Below, piece after piece: positions 1 to 8,477 of a stretch of DNA of 64,000 nucleotides; within the stretch, counting starts at the first letter, position 1; every line of letters starts with the position of its first letter. Source of the DNA: Bacillus sp. ISL-45 (GTDB taxonomy: Bacteria > Bacillota > Bacilli > Bacillales > Cytobacillaceae); the NCBI RefSeq assembly GCF_018613195.1, contig NZ_JAGGQQ010000002.1, forward strand, positions 30,449 to 94,448, written 5' to 3'. Position numbers and translations under genes: made by a program. Under the pieces are notes generated by a model. The model was not told where the DNA came from. It made no database searches and saw only the letters and a program-made list of their open reading frames with translations.

Positions 1-1
1 T

Positions 2-127
2 GACCTGCCGTCACAGCATTCCCAAAACGGCACAACCATAGCCGATCTGCCGTCGCAGCATTCTCAAAACGGCACAACTATCGCGGATCTGCAGCCACAG
101 CTTGATCATAATGAAGTATTAGTTTAA
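2..127 (+). CDS. C-terminal end of a protein with 14-residue tandem repeats (partial, starts before the window)
   Basis: The frame starting at base 2 is open from the window edge to a TAA at 125-127. It encodes two nearly identical 14-residue units (DLPSQHSQNGTTIA, 42 bp each, 2-43 and 44-85) and then a diverged third unit ending in HNEVLV. The third-base changes between units (ccgtca/ccgtcg, acc/act) keep the protein sequence, which argues for real coding. A strong terminator follows 15 bp later. Low-complexity, Ser/Gln/Asn/Thr-rich repeats like this are usual in surface or linker regions, but the family cannot be told from the tail alone. Confidence 0.6.
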   Translation, partial: DLPSQHSQNGTTIADLPSQHSQNGTTIADLQPQLDHNEVLV

Positions 128-142
128 GGAACTTTTTTGAGG

Positions 143-174
143 CAGCCTGGACCGTTTTGGTCAGGTTGTTTTTT
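143..174 (+). terminator. Rho-independent terminator of the upstream repeat protein
   Basis: An 10-11 bp stem (cagcctggacc / ggtcaggttg, one bulge) with a gtttt loop is followed by six T. Confidence 0.8.
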
Positions 175-255
175 AATACGACTAAAAATTTATGTCATTT
201 TTCTTTCTTTCATGTTTTCTGCAAATTCTTAAGTTAAAATAGATCAAGTACATAG

Positions 256-283
256 GAAAAGGCTCTGGCTTTTAGCCAGAACC
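256..283 (-). terminator. Terminator of the small exported protein gene
   Basis: Read on the minus strand, GGTTCTGGC-TAAAA-GCCAGAGCC is followed by TTTTCC. It lies about 27 bp downstream of the stop codon at 310. Confidence 0.7.
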
Positions 284-309
284 TCATTATGTGACAGAGG
301 ATATCCAAT

Positions 310-567
310 TCAGTCGATGATATCCATATGGCTGCCATCCATCATATTAAAGTTTTTGCTCGGCATAGCACCGTTTGTACCGTGGCAATCATTGTACATT
401 TGCTTGACCTCTTCATTGGACAGCCCTGGGTGCATCTGTTCAATTAACGGCTTCATTTGGCCGAAATTAAAAGCACCTTTGCCTTCTGTCCCTTCCTCTG
501 CGAAAGCAGCAGTACTTGCTCCGAATATCAATGCAGCGCCTAAAAAACTTAACGTTAGTTTTTTCAT
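310..567 (-). CDS. Small exported protein of unknown function
   Basis: 85 residues. The start at 567 is chosen because GGAGC sits about 10 bp upstream and the protein then begins with a classic signal peptide (MKK, hydrophobic LSFLGAALIFGAS, cleavage after AFA at about residue 22). The mature part of about 60 residues is polar and has a single cysteine in the stretch YNDCHGTNGAMPS. CHGTNG resembles the start of a cytochrome c-like segment, but there is no CxxCH, so heme binding is not supported. It is divergent from the VTT-family gene starting at 672. I do not recognise the family; a role at the cell surface is only inferred from the signal peptide. Confidence 0.7.
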   Translation of the reverse strand: MKKLTLSFLGAALIFGASTAAFAEEGTEGKGAFNFGQMKPLIEQMHPGLSNEEVKQMYNDCHGTNGAMPSKNFNMMDGSHMDIID

Positions 568-671
568 GCCTTTGTCAGCTCCTTTCAGGTATACATAAAT
601 CTTACCGGGACAGTTTGCAAAAACTAAGCAGAAGCAGTGACAAAGTTTTGAAATTTGACTGGAGGCTGAAA

Positions 672-1223
672 ATGTCATTATTAGAAACTTTATCTGGCCA
701 GCCGGTATGGCTTGCTGTTGTCATTAGCCTTACAGTCAGCATACTGATTGCCTTGGCGGGAATTATTCCAAGTGCTTTTGTGACAGCTGCCAACATCGTT
801 TACTTCGGATTTTCCTTGGGACTCTTTCTCTCCATTCTCGGAGAAGCCTTAGGAGCGATTATAAGTTTTATTCTATATCGGAAAGGGCTTAAAAAACTGA
901 GTGGCAAAATCGATTCTGTAAAAGCAATTAAATTATTGGAAAAGCTTAAGCAAACAAAAGGCATGGAGGCTTTCATGCTGGTCCTTGTATTAAGGCTTTT
1001 TCCGTTCGCGCCATCCGGACTCGTCACCCTTGCCGCTTCATACAGCACGATGGGCACATGGACTTTTGCTGTTTCAAGTACAATAGGCAAAATTCCGGCC
1101 CTGTTGATCGAGGCATACTCAGTTTATACTGTTCTTGGCTGGGAAACTGAATACCAGCTTGCTGCAGCCATTTTTGCGGTGGCGGCCGGGATTTGCTACT
1201 ATTATTGGACAACAATGAGATAA
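672..1223 (+). CDS. VTT-domain (TVP38/TMEM64, DedA-like) membrane protein
   Basis: 183 residues with about five hydrophobic segments. The centre has the family pattern of a loop with a charged helix (YRKGLKKLSGKID) between membrane segments, then LRLFPFAPSGLVTLAASYS, a typical VTT core with FPF and a small-residue re-entrant loop, and GKIPALL near the end. The start at 672 has GGAGG 7 bp upstream; longer in-frame starts lack a binding site. VTT proteins are membrane proteins, some of which scramble or transport lipids; the substrate here is unknown. The gene ends 17 bp before a lipoprotein gene, so the two are probably cotranscribed. Confidence 0.85.
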   Translation: MSLLETLSGQPVWLAVVISLTVSILIALAGIIPSAFVTAANIVYFGFSLGLFLSILGEALGAIISFILYRKGLKKLSGKIDSVKAIKLLEKLKQTKGMEAFMLVLVLRLFPFAPSGLVTLAASYSTMGTWTFAVSSTIGKIPALLIEAYSVYTVLGWETEYQLAAAIFAVAAGICYYYWTTMR

Positions 1224-1240
1224 AAACGGAGGAAGTAAAA

Positions 1241-2245
1241 ATGTTTAAATTGAGATTATTTTTGATCGCGATCTTTGCAGCAGTCATGCTCGTGTTTACC
1301 GGATGTTCAGGTGAAGCAGATCAGGAACAGGGAAATCCTGCTTCTGATGAAAATAAAACAAAAAAAGAGGAGCAAAAGGAACTACAGGCGGAATCAGATA
1401 CTGATTTTTTGATTAAGGCAGAGCCACAGAAAATTGAGCATATTCATGGGATTGGTTACCCGGGAAATGATAAGGGATTATTTGTTGCCTCCCACTATGG
1501 TTTGAAGATATTCAAAAATGGGGAATGGCTGGAAACGACGGATGAGAACCATGACTACATGGGATTTCAGGCTGTTGAAGATGGATTTTTTGCAAGCGGC
1601 CATCCAGCAGAGGGGTCAGATTTGAAAAATCCGCTTGGCCTTGTAAAAAGTACGGACAGTGGAAAAACACTTGATAAAATAGCTTTTTACGGAGAAAGCG
1701 ATTTTCACTTTCTCTCTGCAAGCTATCAGGATAACGTCCTTTACTTGATTAACGAAGAACCCAATTCCGAACTGGAACGAGGCGTATATGTCTCCAAAGA
1801 TAGAGGTGCAGCATGGGAACCTGTAGAACTTAATGGAATGGAGGCCCAATCCCTGGGTATGATGGCTGTTCACCCTGAAAACGGTGGAACTTTGGCGATG
1901 GCAACAAGGGAAGGGGTGTTTGTCTCGGATGATTATGGGACGACGATGACAAAGGCAGGAGATTTTCAAATGGTAACGGCTGCGGCCTATTCCCGGGAGT
2001 CTTTGTATATCGCGCCAGTAGAGGATGAAGAGATTAAGCTAATCAGACTTACAAAAGAGCAGCCAAATGCAGGGGAGGAGCTTCCGATTCCCAAACTGAA
2101 GTATGATAATCCGATTACTTATATAGCGGCTGACCCAAAGCAGGAAGGCCGGATTGCATTCATCACCATCCTTAATGATCTATATGAATCCGAGGATGGC
2201 GGTAAGACATGGAATCAGCTTTTAGTTAACGGAAGCGTTGAATAG
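1241..2245 (+). CDS. Lipoprotein with BNR/Asp-box beta-propeller (F510_1955-type)
   Basis: 334 residues. The start at 1241 has GGAGG at good spacing and gives a lipoprotein signal peptide with lipobox VFTGC (lipidated Cys22). A charged linker rich in E, K and Q (about 26-60) leads to a repeat domain holding at least four Asp-box-like motifs: STDSGKTL, VSKDRGAAW, VSDDYGTTM and ESEDGGKTW. These mark sialidase/VPS10-type propellers. The IEHIHGIGYPG segment at the domain start is common to bacterial proteins annotated as F510_1955 family glycosylhydrolases. No sialidase catalytic residues are evident, so an enzymatic activity is doubtful; an extracellular binding role is as likely. It sits in a probable operon with the VTT protein. 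Confidence 0.8.
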   Translation: MFKLRLFLIAIFAAVMLVFTGCSGEADQEQGNPASDENKTKKEEQKELQAESDTDFLIKAEPQKIEHIHGIGYPGNDKGLFVASHYGLKIFKNGEWLETTDENHDYMGFQAVEDGFFASGHPAEGSDLKNPLGLVKSTDSGKTLDKIAFYGESDFHFLSASYQDNVLYLINEEPNSELERGVYVSKDRGAAWEPVELNGMEAQSLGMMAVHPENGGTLAMATREGVFVSDDYGTTMTKAGDFQMVTAAAYSRESLYIAPVEDEEIKLIRLTKEQPNAGEELPIPKLKYDNPITYIAADPKQEGRIAFITILNDLYESEDGGKTWNQLLVNGSVE

Positions 2246-2367
2246 GAAGAACCACAAGTTCGGTTGCAGTGATTTTGGGCTCTATCCGCTATTGCAAATA
2301 ACATTCCCAATTAGCCAGACACCATCCTCCCAGGGGTACATATCCTGACTAATGGGTGGTGATGCGG

Positions 2368-2736
2368 TTGGCAACAAGCAGAGCTATCGTGTATGTGGGT
2401 CAAATGGGTGCTGATACATTCACACAAGCATTAGAAGGAGTTTTATATACAGAAGATCAAATTGGCTTCATGGCGGACAGGATTTTATGGACAGAAGGGC
2501 AAATTGGAGTTATGGCAGACCGAATCGTATATGTAGTTGAGCTTTCACAGTTTAACACAATCAAGGCCATGTATATGGTGATGAACATGAGCTTTATGGG
2601 GATGGACAGCATGATGAACAATATGTTCAGGTATGCAATCAGTGTGAACCCAGTGAGGTATATTCCATGGCTAAGCAGGGGCGGATATGCCGATCCATAC
2701 CAGTCTTATCCAAATATCTATTTAGGCAAAGAATAA
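2368..2736 (+). CDS. Orphan protein with internal 15-residue repeat
   Basis: About 122 residues with no family I recognise. The N-terminal half repeats a motif: TEDQIGFMADRILW, TEGQIGVMADRIVY, and a diverged copy before it around VGQMGADTF. The middle is very methionine-rich (YMVMNMSFMGMDSMMNNMF) and the tail is Pro/Tyr-rich. A TTG start at 2368 is preferred because GGTGGTGAT, one mismatch from the full anti-16S sequence, lies 8 bp upstream. GTG 2356 and ATG 2362 are alternatives but overlap that site. A strong terminator follows immediately, so it is a monocistronic unit. There is no signal peptide. Confidence 0.65.
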   Translation: MATSRAIVYVGQMGADTFTQALEGVLYTEDQIGFMADRILWTEGQIGVMADRIVYVVELSQFNTIKAMYMVMNMSFMGMDSMMNNMFRYAISVNPVRYIPWLSRGGYADPYQSYPNIYLGKE

Positions 2737-2741
2737 GCAGG

Positions 2742-2780
2742 AAACAGCAGCCAAGGCAAAATGGTTGCTGTTTTTTTTTA
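2742..2780 (+). terminator. Terminator of the orphan repeat protein
   Basis: Stem aacagcagcca / tggttgctgtt with a short loop, followed by a run of nine T. Confidence 0.85.
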
Positions 2781-2806
2781 TTTTTTTTACAATATACGCA
2801 TAGTTT

Positions 2807-2822
2807 TTACCGTAGGAGGTAT
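2807..2822. promoter_or_regulatory. Putative CsoR/CstR-type operator before sulfur module 1
   Basis: TTACC-GTAGGA-GGTAT is a 16-bp pseudo-palindrome whose right half runs into TATAAA, a possible -10. The same (A/T)ACC-N6-GGTAT layout occurs before the second sulfur module and ccdA. CsoR-family repressors bind short palindromes with TACC/GGTA-like arms, and CstR of that family controls TusA-rhodanese and persulfide dioxygenase genes in Staphylococcus. The assignment is inference. Confidence 0.5.
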
Positions 2823-2897
2823 ATAAACTAGAGGGGATTTTTGCAGTATGGATTCCACGAATTCATAAATACTAAAGTGTAGGAAGGGGGATTAACT

Positions 2898-3476
2898 ATG
2901 TCAATTTCTGCGGATAAAGTACTTGATGCAAAAGGTCTTGCATGCCCGATGCCGATTGTCAAGACGAAGAAGACCATGAATGAGCTGGAGCCAGGCCAGG
3001 TTATTGAAGTACAGGCCACGGATAAAGGTTCAACAACCGATTTAAAAGCCTGGGCTGAAAGTACTGGCAATCAATACCTCGGTACGATCACTGAAGGGGA
3101 TGTGCTCAAACATTATCTCCGCAAAGCCAGTGAAGATGAACTGAACAATGAATCGCCACACCCGCATACAGCAACACTTGAAGAGGTGCTAGCAAAGCTG
3201 GAAGGCAATGAAAAAATAACCGTTCTTGATGTAAGGGAATCAGCTGAATACGCTTTTGGGCATATTCCGAATGCAAAATCAATCCCACTTGGAGAGCTGG
3301 AGCAGCGTTTCAATGAATTGGATGCTGAAGAGGATGTCTATATCATTTGCCGCTCTGGATCAAGAAGTGATATGGCGGCAAAGAAGCTTGTCGAAAAAGG
3401 ATTCAAGAAACCAATTAATGTTGTTTCCGGGATGAAGGACTGGACAGGCCCTACCGAAACATCAGTTGAAAAATAA
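2898..3476 (+). CDS. TusA-rhodanese fusion sulfurtransferase (CstA-like), module 1
   Basis: 192 residues in two domains. Residues 5-78 are a TusA/SirA-type sulfur carrier with the CPMP motif (Cys16), and residues 92-188 are a rhodanese domain with an active-site loop of CRSGSRS (Cys151). Such fusions pass sulfane sulfur between persulfide carriers; the staphylococcal CstA is the closest characterised design. It is the first gene of a tight three-gene unit (14 bp and 26 bp gaps) with a DsrE-like carrier and a persulfide dioxygenase-like enzyme, which suggests cytoplasmic detoxification or assimilation of hydrogen sulfide-derived persulfides. GGAAGGGGG precedes the ATG. A paralogue with the same domain order lies at 19420. 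Confidence 0.9.
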   Translation: MSISADKVLDAKGLACPMPIVKTKKTMNELEPGQVIEVQATDKGSTTDLKAWAESTGNQYLGTITEGDVLKHYLRKASEDELNNESPHPHTATLEEVLAKLEGNEKITVLDVRESAEYAFGHIPNAKSIPLGELEQRFNELDAEEDVYIICRSGSRSDMAAKKLVEKGFKKPINVVSGMKDWTGPTETSVEK

Positions 3477-3490
3477 GGAGGAATCAACAA

Positions 3491-3880
3491 ATGAAAGTAG
3501 CCATCATCGCCTCTAACGGCGGAATGTTCGACGCATATAAAGTATTCAATATAGCGACTGCGGCAGCAGCAACAGACGCAGAAGTAGGAATTTTCTTCAC
3601 ATTTGAAGGGCTTAACCTGATCCATAAGGAAGCGCACAAGCAGCTGCCTATGCCAGCAGGAACAGAGCACTTCCAGGAAGGCTTCGCAAGAGAAAACGTT
3701 CCTCCTGTAGAACAGCTAGTTGAAATGGCAGCAGAAATGGGCGTCAAGATGATTGCCTGCCAGATGACAATGGACGTTATGTCTCTTGAAAAAGACCAGT
3801 TTGTTGAAGGGATCGATGTGGGCGGAGCAGCTTCATTCCTTCACTTCGCAAGCGATGCAAACATTACATTGACATTCTAA
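3491..3880 (+). CDS. DsrE/DsrF-like sulfur carrier, module 1
   Basis: 129 residues, Rossmann-like DsrE fold: [10 protein letters not shown] at the start, FFTFEGLNL in the middle and [12 protein letters not shown] near the end. Cys90 in that last motif is the conserved persulfide-carrying position of DsrE2-type proteins. It lies 14 bp after the TusA-rhodanese stop with its own AGGAGG. It probably exchanges sulfane sulfur with the TusA domain next door. It is shorter than the paralogue at 18913, which has an insertion of about 30 residues after the second strand. Confidence 0.9.
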   Translation: MKVAIIASNGGMFDAYKVFNIATAAAATDAEVGIFFTFEGLNLIHKEAHKQLPMPAGTEHFQEGFARENVPPVEQLVEMAAEMGVKMIACQMTMDVMSLEKDQFVEGIDVGGAASFLHFASDANITLTF

Positions 3881-3906
3881 AATCAAAGCATGACAGGAGG
3901 AATGAA

Positions 3907-5028
3907 ATGGTACAGACAATCACAGCAAAAGAATTAGCTCGAAAAGTCATTAACCATGAAGACCTGTTTATCCTTGATACAAGAAATACAGATGACTTCG
4001 ATGATTGGAAAATCGAAGGCCGCAATGTAAAAGTCCATAATACGCCGTATTTTGACCTGCTTGAAGGTGTGGATCCCGTAAAGGATGTTTTGCCGAAGGA
4101 TCAGGAAATTTACGTCGTATGTGCAAAAGGTGGTTCGTCAGAATTCGTTGCCGAACAAATCGAAGAGGCCGGCTATACGAATGTTTACTCTATCGAGGGC
4201 GGCATGAAGGCCTGGAGTGAACATTTAGAGCCTATCAAGATTGGCGATCTGAAAAATGGCGGATCGCTTTATCAATTCGTCCGTATCGGCAAAGGCTGTC
4301 TTTCCTATCTTGTTGAATCAAATGGCGAGGCTGCGATCATCGATACAAACCGGATGATTGAACAGTATGAGGAATTCATGTCAGGCAAGGACTTCAAGCT
4401 TGTAGCCCTGCTTGATACCCACCTCCATGCTGACCATATTTCCGGCGGTAAGAAGCTTGCTGATAAAGTGGGAGCTAAATATTACCTTCCGCCTAAAGAT
4501 GCAGAAGAAGTGACATTCCAATATGAACCTCTTCAGGATGGCGATGAAATCAAGGTTGGAAACACCGCGATCCACGCTTTGTACTCTCCTGGTCATACGA
4601 TCGGAAGTACTTCGTTCATCATTGATGACCAATATCTGCTGACAGGTGACATTCTGTTCATCGACTCCATCGGACGCCCTGACTTAGCCGGTCTGGCTCA
4701 GGACTGGGTAGGCGACTTGAGGAATACTTTATACCAGCGCTATAAAGAACTTGCGGATGAATTACTTGTCCTGCCCGCCCACTATATGGGAATCAATGAG
4801 ATGAATGATGACGGCAGTATTTCCGAAAAACTTGGCGTTCTTTACGCCGAAAATCACGGATTGCAAATCGACAGTGAAGATACGTTCAGAAAGACCGTAA
4901 CCGAAAACCTACCGCCACAGCCTAACTCCTACCAGGAAATAAGGCAGATGAATATGGGGAAAATCAACCCGGACATCGAAGAACAGCGGGAAATGGAAAT
5001 CGGTCCAAACCGTTGTGCTGTTAGATAA
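3907..5028 (+). CDS. Rhodanese-MBL fold enzyme, persulfide dioxygenase-like, module 1
   Basis: 373 residues. Residues 5-108 form a rhodanese domain with an active-site loop VCAKGGSSE (Cys72). Residues 118-330 form a metallo-beta-lactamase fold of the ETHE1/persulfide dioxygenase type with HLHADH (His172, His174, Asp176, His177), SPGHT (His230), TGDILF (Asp248) and LPAHYMG (His292). In this family one Fe(II) held by two His and one Asp oxidises a glutathione- or low-thiol persulfide to sulfite. The C-terminus keeps a conserved GPNRCAVR with Cys370, also present in the 20044 paralogue; its role is unknown. The domain order is reversed compared with CstB. Third gene of the module; a terminator follows. 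Confidence 0.88.
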   Translation: MVQTITAKELARKVINHEDLFILDTRNTDDFDDWKIEGRNVKVHNTPYFDLLEGVDPVKDVLPKDQEIYVVCAKGGSSEFVAEQIEEAGYTNVYSIEGGMKAWSEHLEPIKIGDLKNGGSLYQFVRIGKGCLSYLVESNGEAAIIDTNRMIEQYEEFMSGKDFKLVALLDTHLHADHISGGKKLADKVGAKYYLPPKDAEEVTFQYEPLQDGDEIKVGNTAIHALYSPGHTIGSTSFIIDDQYLLTGDILFIDSIGRPDLAGLAQDWVGDLRNTLYQRYKELADELLVLPAHYMGINEMNDDGSISEKLGVLYAENHGLQIDSEDTFRKTVTENLPPQPNSYQEIRQMNMGKINPDIEEQREMEIGPNRCAVR

Positions 5029-5070
5029 CTCGATAACCGGAAGCGCTAGAGTGGGAAATGTTAAGAAAGA

Positions 5071-5100
5071 GGGTACCTTATGTGTAAGGTACCCCTTTTA
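5071..5100 (+). terminator. Terminator of sulfur module 1
   Basis: A perfect 10-bp stem (gggtacctta / taaggtaccc) with a tgtg loop is followed by cttttaat. Confidence 0.75.
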
Positions 5101-5180
5101 ATAAGGCTTTTTCCATAAGCATCGTGCTGATCAGGACGTTTATGGAAAAAGCTTTAACGAACAATGGAGGAGAGGATACT

Positions 5181-6611
5181 ATGACTAAGTTGACGATTAT
5201 CCAGCAAAACGACACACATGGGAGCCTGGAACTCCATCATGAACTATTCTGGAAGGAGAACCAGCCTGAACTCCGTAAAATAGGTGGTTTCCCGAGGATC
5301 GCAAAATATGTCAAGAATCTTAAATCGCAAAATGAAAATGTACTATTCCTTGATGGTGGGGATCTTTTTCATGGCACGCTTCCTTTGGTCGCTTCAAAAG
5401 GACAAGCCATTTTGCCAGCATTGAAGAAAATGGGGCTGGATGGATGGGTCCCCGGCAACTGGGATTTTGCCTATGGTAAGGAGCAATTTTCTTCACTGGC
5501 AAAAGACTTGCCTTTCCCGACAATTGCATGCAACGTAAAAGAGGAGAATGACAATCAGTCATTTTTAAAGCCATATATCATTAAAAATCTTAAGGGCATC
5601 AAGGTAGGTGTCATTGGACTTACCTATCCTTATGTTGACGAAACCATGCCTGCAAGCTTTTCAAAAGGCCTGGTATTTTCAAAAGGAGTGGAAGAGACCC
5701 GTCAATGTGTTGATGAATTAAAAGGCAGCGTGGATCTGATCGTGCTGCTGAGTCATATGGGTCTCCCGCTTGATGTTGAACTGGCTGCGCTCATTGATGG
5801 AATTGATATCATCTTATCGGGCCACAGCCATGACAGGGTCGAAAAGCCAATCACTGTAAACGGATCTCTAGTCGTCCAGGCAGGATCCAGTGCTTCCTTC
5901 ATTGGAAAGCTGGTAATCAACCTGGAAGGCGGAAAGCTGGAAAGCTATCAGTACGAGCTGGCAGCCATAGATGAAAGCTTCCCTGCAGATGAGGAGATGG
6001 AGGAAATCATTGCGGATATCCTTAAGCCATACAGCAGGGAGCGGAATCATGTAGTGGGCAGGACAGAGTCGATTTTACACAGGATGACCTTGAATGAAGC
6101 CCCGATGGATCAATTGATTACCGATGCCTATCTAAATGCGTACGATAGTGATTTGGCGTTTTCACATGGCTGGAGGTACGGTACCCCGCTCCCTGCAGGG
6201 GATGTGACCAAGTATGACCTGCATACGATCATTCCCACGAACCCTGAGATGTTTACGCTGGAGATGACAGGAGAGCATCTGATGAATACTCTTGAGAAGA
6301 ATCTTGAAATGGTTTTTTCGAGAGACCCATTCAAGCAAAAAGGCGGATATATACTCAGGTCCTCAGGATTATTTATGTCCTTCAAGCCTTATAATCCGGA
6401 AGGAAACAGAATTCAGAAGCTTCTTGTTGGCGGGCAGGGGATTGACTTGAGAAAGAACTACAAAATTGCGGGGGCAGGCAAGCAGCTTTTTAAAGGCGCT
6501 GAAGCTGATAAAACCTATCATGGTGTCCATGCAGTTGATATTATTAAGCAATTTTTAAAAGAAAAAGGTACATTCAAAGCAGATGCAGAACCAAAAATCC
6601 TGAGCACCTAA
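5181..6611 (+). CDS. Cytoplasmic 5'-nucleotidase/UDP-sugar hydrolase family metallophosphatase (YunD-like)
   Basis: 476 residues. The start at 5181 has GGAGGAGAGG upstream. The N-terminal metallophosphoesterase domain shows the metal ligands in order: QQNDTHG (residues 8-14), DGGDLFHG (58-65), PGNWDF, LSHMG and GHSHDRVEKP. The C-terminal half (about 290-476) is the 5'-nucleotidase substrate-binding domain, with FSHGWRYG and the GGYILRSSG region. No signal peptide is present, unlike the exported YfkN type, and the length matches YunD of Bacillus subtilis (about 460). Probable role is nucleotide or UDP-sugar hydrolysis inside the cell. It stands alone; a tandem repeat array follows. Confidence 0.85.
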   Translation: MTKLTIIQQNDTHGSLELHHELFWKENQPELRKIGGFPRIAKYVKNLKSQNENVLFLDGGDLFHGTLPLVASKGQAILPALKKMGLDGWVPGNWDFAYGKEQFSSLAKDLPFPTIACNVKEENDNQSFLKPYIIKNLKGIKVGVIGLTYPYVDETMPASFSKGLVFSKGVEETRQCVDELKGSVDLIVLLSHMGLPLDVELAALIDGIDIILSGHSHDRVEKPITVNGSLVVQAGSSASFIGKLVINLEGGKLESYQYELAAIDESFPADEEMEEIIADILKPYSRERNHVVGRTESILHRMTLNEAPMDQLITDAYLNAYDSDLAFSHGWRYGTPLPAGDVTKYDLHTIIPTNPEMFTLEMTGEHLMNTLEKNLEMVFSRDPFKQKGGYILRSSGLFMSFKPYNPEGNRIQKLLVGGQGIDLRKNYKIAGAGKQLFKGAEADKTYHGVHAVDIIKQFLKEKGTFKADAEPKILST

Positions 6612-6625
6612 AATCCCTTGGTTTA

Positions 6626-6766
6626 TGGACATTTCGGAGGCGGAGCAGAGCCAAAATGTCTAAGAAAGAGGGTTTAATGGACATTTCGGAGGCGGAGCAG
6701 AGCCAAAATGTCTAAGAAAGAGGGTTTAATGGACATTTCGACCACGAAACAGAGCCAAAATGTCAA
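6626..6766. repeat. 52-bp tandem repeat array, about 2.7 units
   Basis: Units begin at 6626, 6678 and 6730. The first two are identical over 52 bp and the third diverges in the middle. Each unit carries inverted arms GACATTT and AAATGTC about 19 bp apart, so each can fold into a hairpin. It fills the space between the convergent nucleotidase and resA-like genes. Three other arrays in the window have the same period with unrelated sequence. Confidence 0.9.
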
Positions 6767-6772
6767 ATAAAC

Positions 6773-6806
6773 AAAAAAAGTCGCGGGCAAATAACCGCGA
6801 CTTTTC
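6773..6806. terminator. Bidirectional terminator between the nucleotidase and resA-like genes
   Basis: A perfect 11-bp stem (aaaagtcgcgg / ccgcgactttt) with A-tract and T-tract on both sides; it directly abuts the stop of the minus-strand gene. Confidence 0.85.
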
Positions 6807-7394
6807 TTATTTAACCCCAGTAAGGTCCTTCATCATTTTCTCATCCATCGGGCCAACTATTTTCTTGATAATCACTCCGTTTTCATCGAGGATATAGCTA
6901 GTTGGGATGGTAAATGCCTGGTAGGTAGTTCCTGCATCACCCTCTTCATCAAGAGGGATTGGGAAGGTCAGTCCATACTCATCGACGAATTTCTGAACTT
7001 CATCCACACCTTTATCCATGCTAGTCAGGTTAACCGCAAGAATTTCCACTCCGTCATCTTTATGTTCTTCATAAAAATTTTGCATATGCGGCATTTCTGC
7101 TTTACAAGGAGGGCACCAGGTCGCCCAGAAATTCAAGATCACCTTTTGGCCGCGGTAATCTGAAAGCTTTACAGGCTGGCCGTCAAGTGTAGTTAACTCA
7201 AAATCAGGTGCCTCAGCCCCTTCACGCAACGAAGACAGCTTCGCGCCTGGAATATCTTCAGTTGTTTCTGCAGATTTGCCTGCTGGAGCTGTTGTGTTTT
7301 TTTCACTTTCTGTTGATCCTGGTTTCCAGATATTCACGACCAAAATGACAACAGCCAGTGCTAAAATCGCAAATGATAAAAGATTTTTATTCAA
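6807..7394 (-). CDS. ResA-like membrane-anchored thiol-disulfide oxidoreductase
   Basis: 195 residues. One N-terminal membrane anchor (about 6-24), a polar linker to about 58, then a TlpA/ResA-type thioredoxin domain with active site WCPPC (Cys94, Cys97), the preceding NFWATW, and the cis-proline segment FTIPTSY. Such proteins reduce apocytochrome c haem-binding cysteines or other exported thiols with electrons from CcdA. It is the last gene of a minus-strand set with ccdA, and cytochrome c genes lie at 13-17 kb, which fits a role in cytochrome c maturation. The start overlaps the stop of the membrane protein gene upstream by 4 bp. Confidence 0.85.
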   Translation of the reverse strand: MNKNLLSFAILALAVVILVVNIWKPGSTESEKNTTAPAGKSAETTEDIPGAKLSSLREGAEAPDFELTTLDGQPVKLSDYRGQKVILNFWATWCPPCKAEMPHMQNFYEEHKDDGVEILAVNLTSMDKGVDEVQKFVDEYGLTFPIPLDEEGDAGTTYQAFTIPTSYILDENGVIIKKIVGPMDEKMMKDLTGVK

Positions 7395-8002
7395 TGCTGA
7401 AATTCCTCCTTATTAAAACGCTGAAAAATGATTAAGTAAATTCCGAGTGCGAAAATCAACAGATTCTCCACAGCCAGTAAATTGGAATAAAGGCTAATTA
7501 TCAGTGCTTCGAGCATCAAGAACAATATAGCGTACTCAGCGGTAAGCTTTATGTTTTTTAAGTAAAACAAAATGAACAACACCAATAGGATGGCCTGGAA
7601 TGCAGCCGCGAGGAAATCCTGTGAAAAGGCAAATAATCCTGTCCAATATAGTAAAAAGAATATAAAGTACCCAGGGAGATATTCCTCAGCTTTGATGGTA
7701 TTTCCCTTTTTCTTTGTTAACCAAAATAAATATATTGCGATTCCTAGAAATGCTAAAATCTGGCCTTCAGTACCGCCGTTAAAGTAAAGAAGGGAGAATG
7801 GGGTGTCGATGAACAGTTTAAAATTGAAGACTGCATAACTGAGTTTATAAATCGCAATGTAAATGAAGAAGCTATTCCAAAACCAATCATCGATACTCTT
7901 TTTTTCCTTGACACGGTAAATCAAGGCTCCGATAAAAATGGCGGCAAACGCTGCAAGCAAATCTGCAGGCAGCGTGAATCTGCCCAATGTTATATAGTTC
8001 AA
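7391..8002 (-). CDS. Multi-pass membrane protein of unknown function in the CcdA/ResA group
   Basis: 203 residues, about six or seven transmembrane helices and almost no long loops. The segment TPFSLLYFNGGTEG after the third helix is reminiscent of prolipoprotein diacylglyceryl transferase-like membrane proteins but the catalytic residues of Lgt are not evident. Its start overlaps the OsmC gene stop by 4 bp and its stop overlaps the resA-like start by 4 bp, so translation of all three is coupled. Position suggests a part in extracytoplasmic thiol redox; that is inference. Confidence 0.75.
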   Translation of the reverse strand: MNYITLGRFTLPADLLAAFAAIFIGALIYRVKEKKSIDDWFWNSFFIYIAIYKLSYAVFNFKLFIDTPFSLLYFNGGTEGQILAFLGIAIYLFWLTKKKGNTIKAEEYLPGYFIFFLLYWTGLFAFSQDFLAAAFQAILLVLFILFYLKNIKLTAEYAILFLMLEALIISLYSNLLAVENLLIFALGIYLIIFQRFNKEEFQH

Positions 8003-8412
8003 GCAACATCACCTTTTTTTGGCTGGTCTGGCGTGAAAGCAACCTGATATTGGATATTAATACTTCCAATGACAGATTGAATCATGCCGCAATTTTTCAG
8101 GACAAGTCCGGCAAGCTTTTCAGCCTGAACAGCATTATCCGCGGTATCAGTCTGGACTCTCACATGGAATGTCATTTGTTCGATCCGGTTTGCCTCTTCC
8201 GGGTTCCTGGCTGCTGACACATGCACGTCAATCCTTTTATAGTCTATTCTCTTTTTGACAAGAATATTTGCGAGCACTGATGTGCTGCACCCTGTTAAAG
8301 AGGATACGAACAATTCCATAGGCCGGTATCCCATTTCGGTGTTCGGAGATATTGGCAGGAATCCATATTCCATTTGTCCAATAAGCTTTCCGTTATAGTA
8401 GGTAAATTCCAT
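7999..8412 (-). CDS. OsmC/Ohr family thiol peroxidase-like protein
   Basis: 137 residues when started at the ATG at 8412, which has GGAG 8 bp upstream; the GTG one codon earlier is worse spaced. Family signs are PMELFVSSLTGCSTS with Cys42 and KNCGMIQSV with Cys108, the two redox cysteines of OsmC/Ohr proteins that reduce organic hydroperoxides and, in some members, persulfides. The gene is translationally coupled to the membrane protein and resA-like genes, placing it in a thiol-stress group, and lies 65 bp downstream of a histidine kinase gene. Confidence 0.85.
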   Translation of the reverse strand: MEFTYYNGKLIGQMEYGFLPISPNTEMGYRPMELFVSSLTGCSTSVLANILVKKRIDYKRIDVHVSAARNPEEANRIEQMTFHVRVQTDTADNAVQAEKLAGLVLKNCGMIQSVIGSINIQYQVAFTPDQPKKGDVA

Positions 8413-8477
8413 CACAATCGCTCCTTTTTACGAAACTGCTTTATAAACCAGTATGTGACCTGATTGTTAAGGAATGA

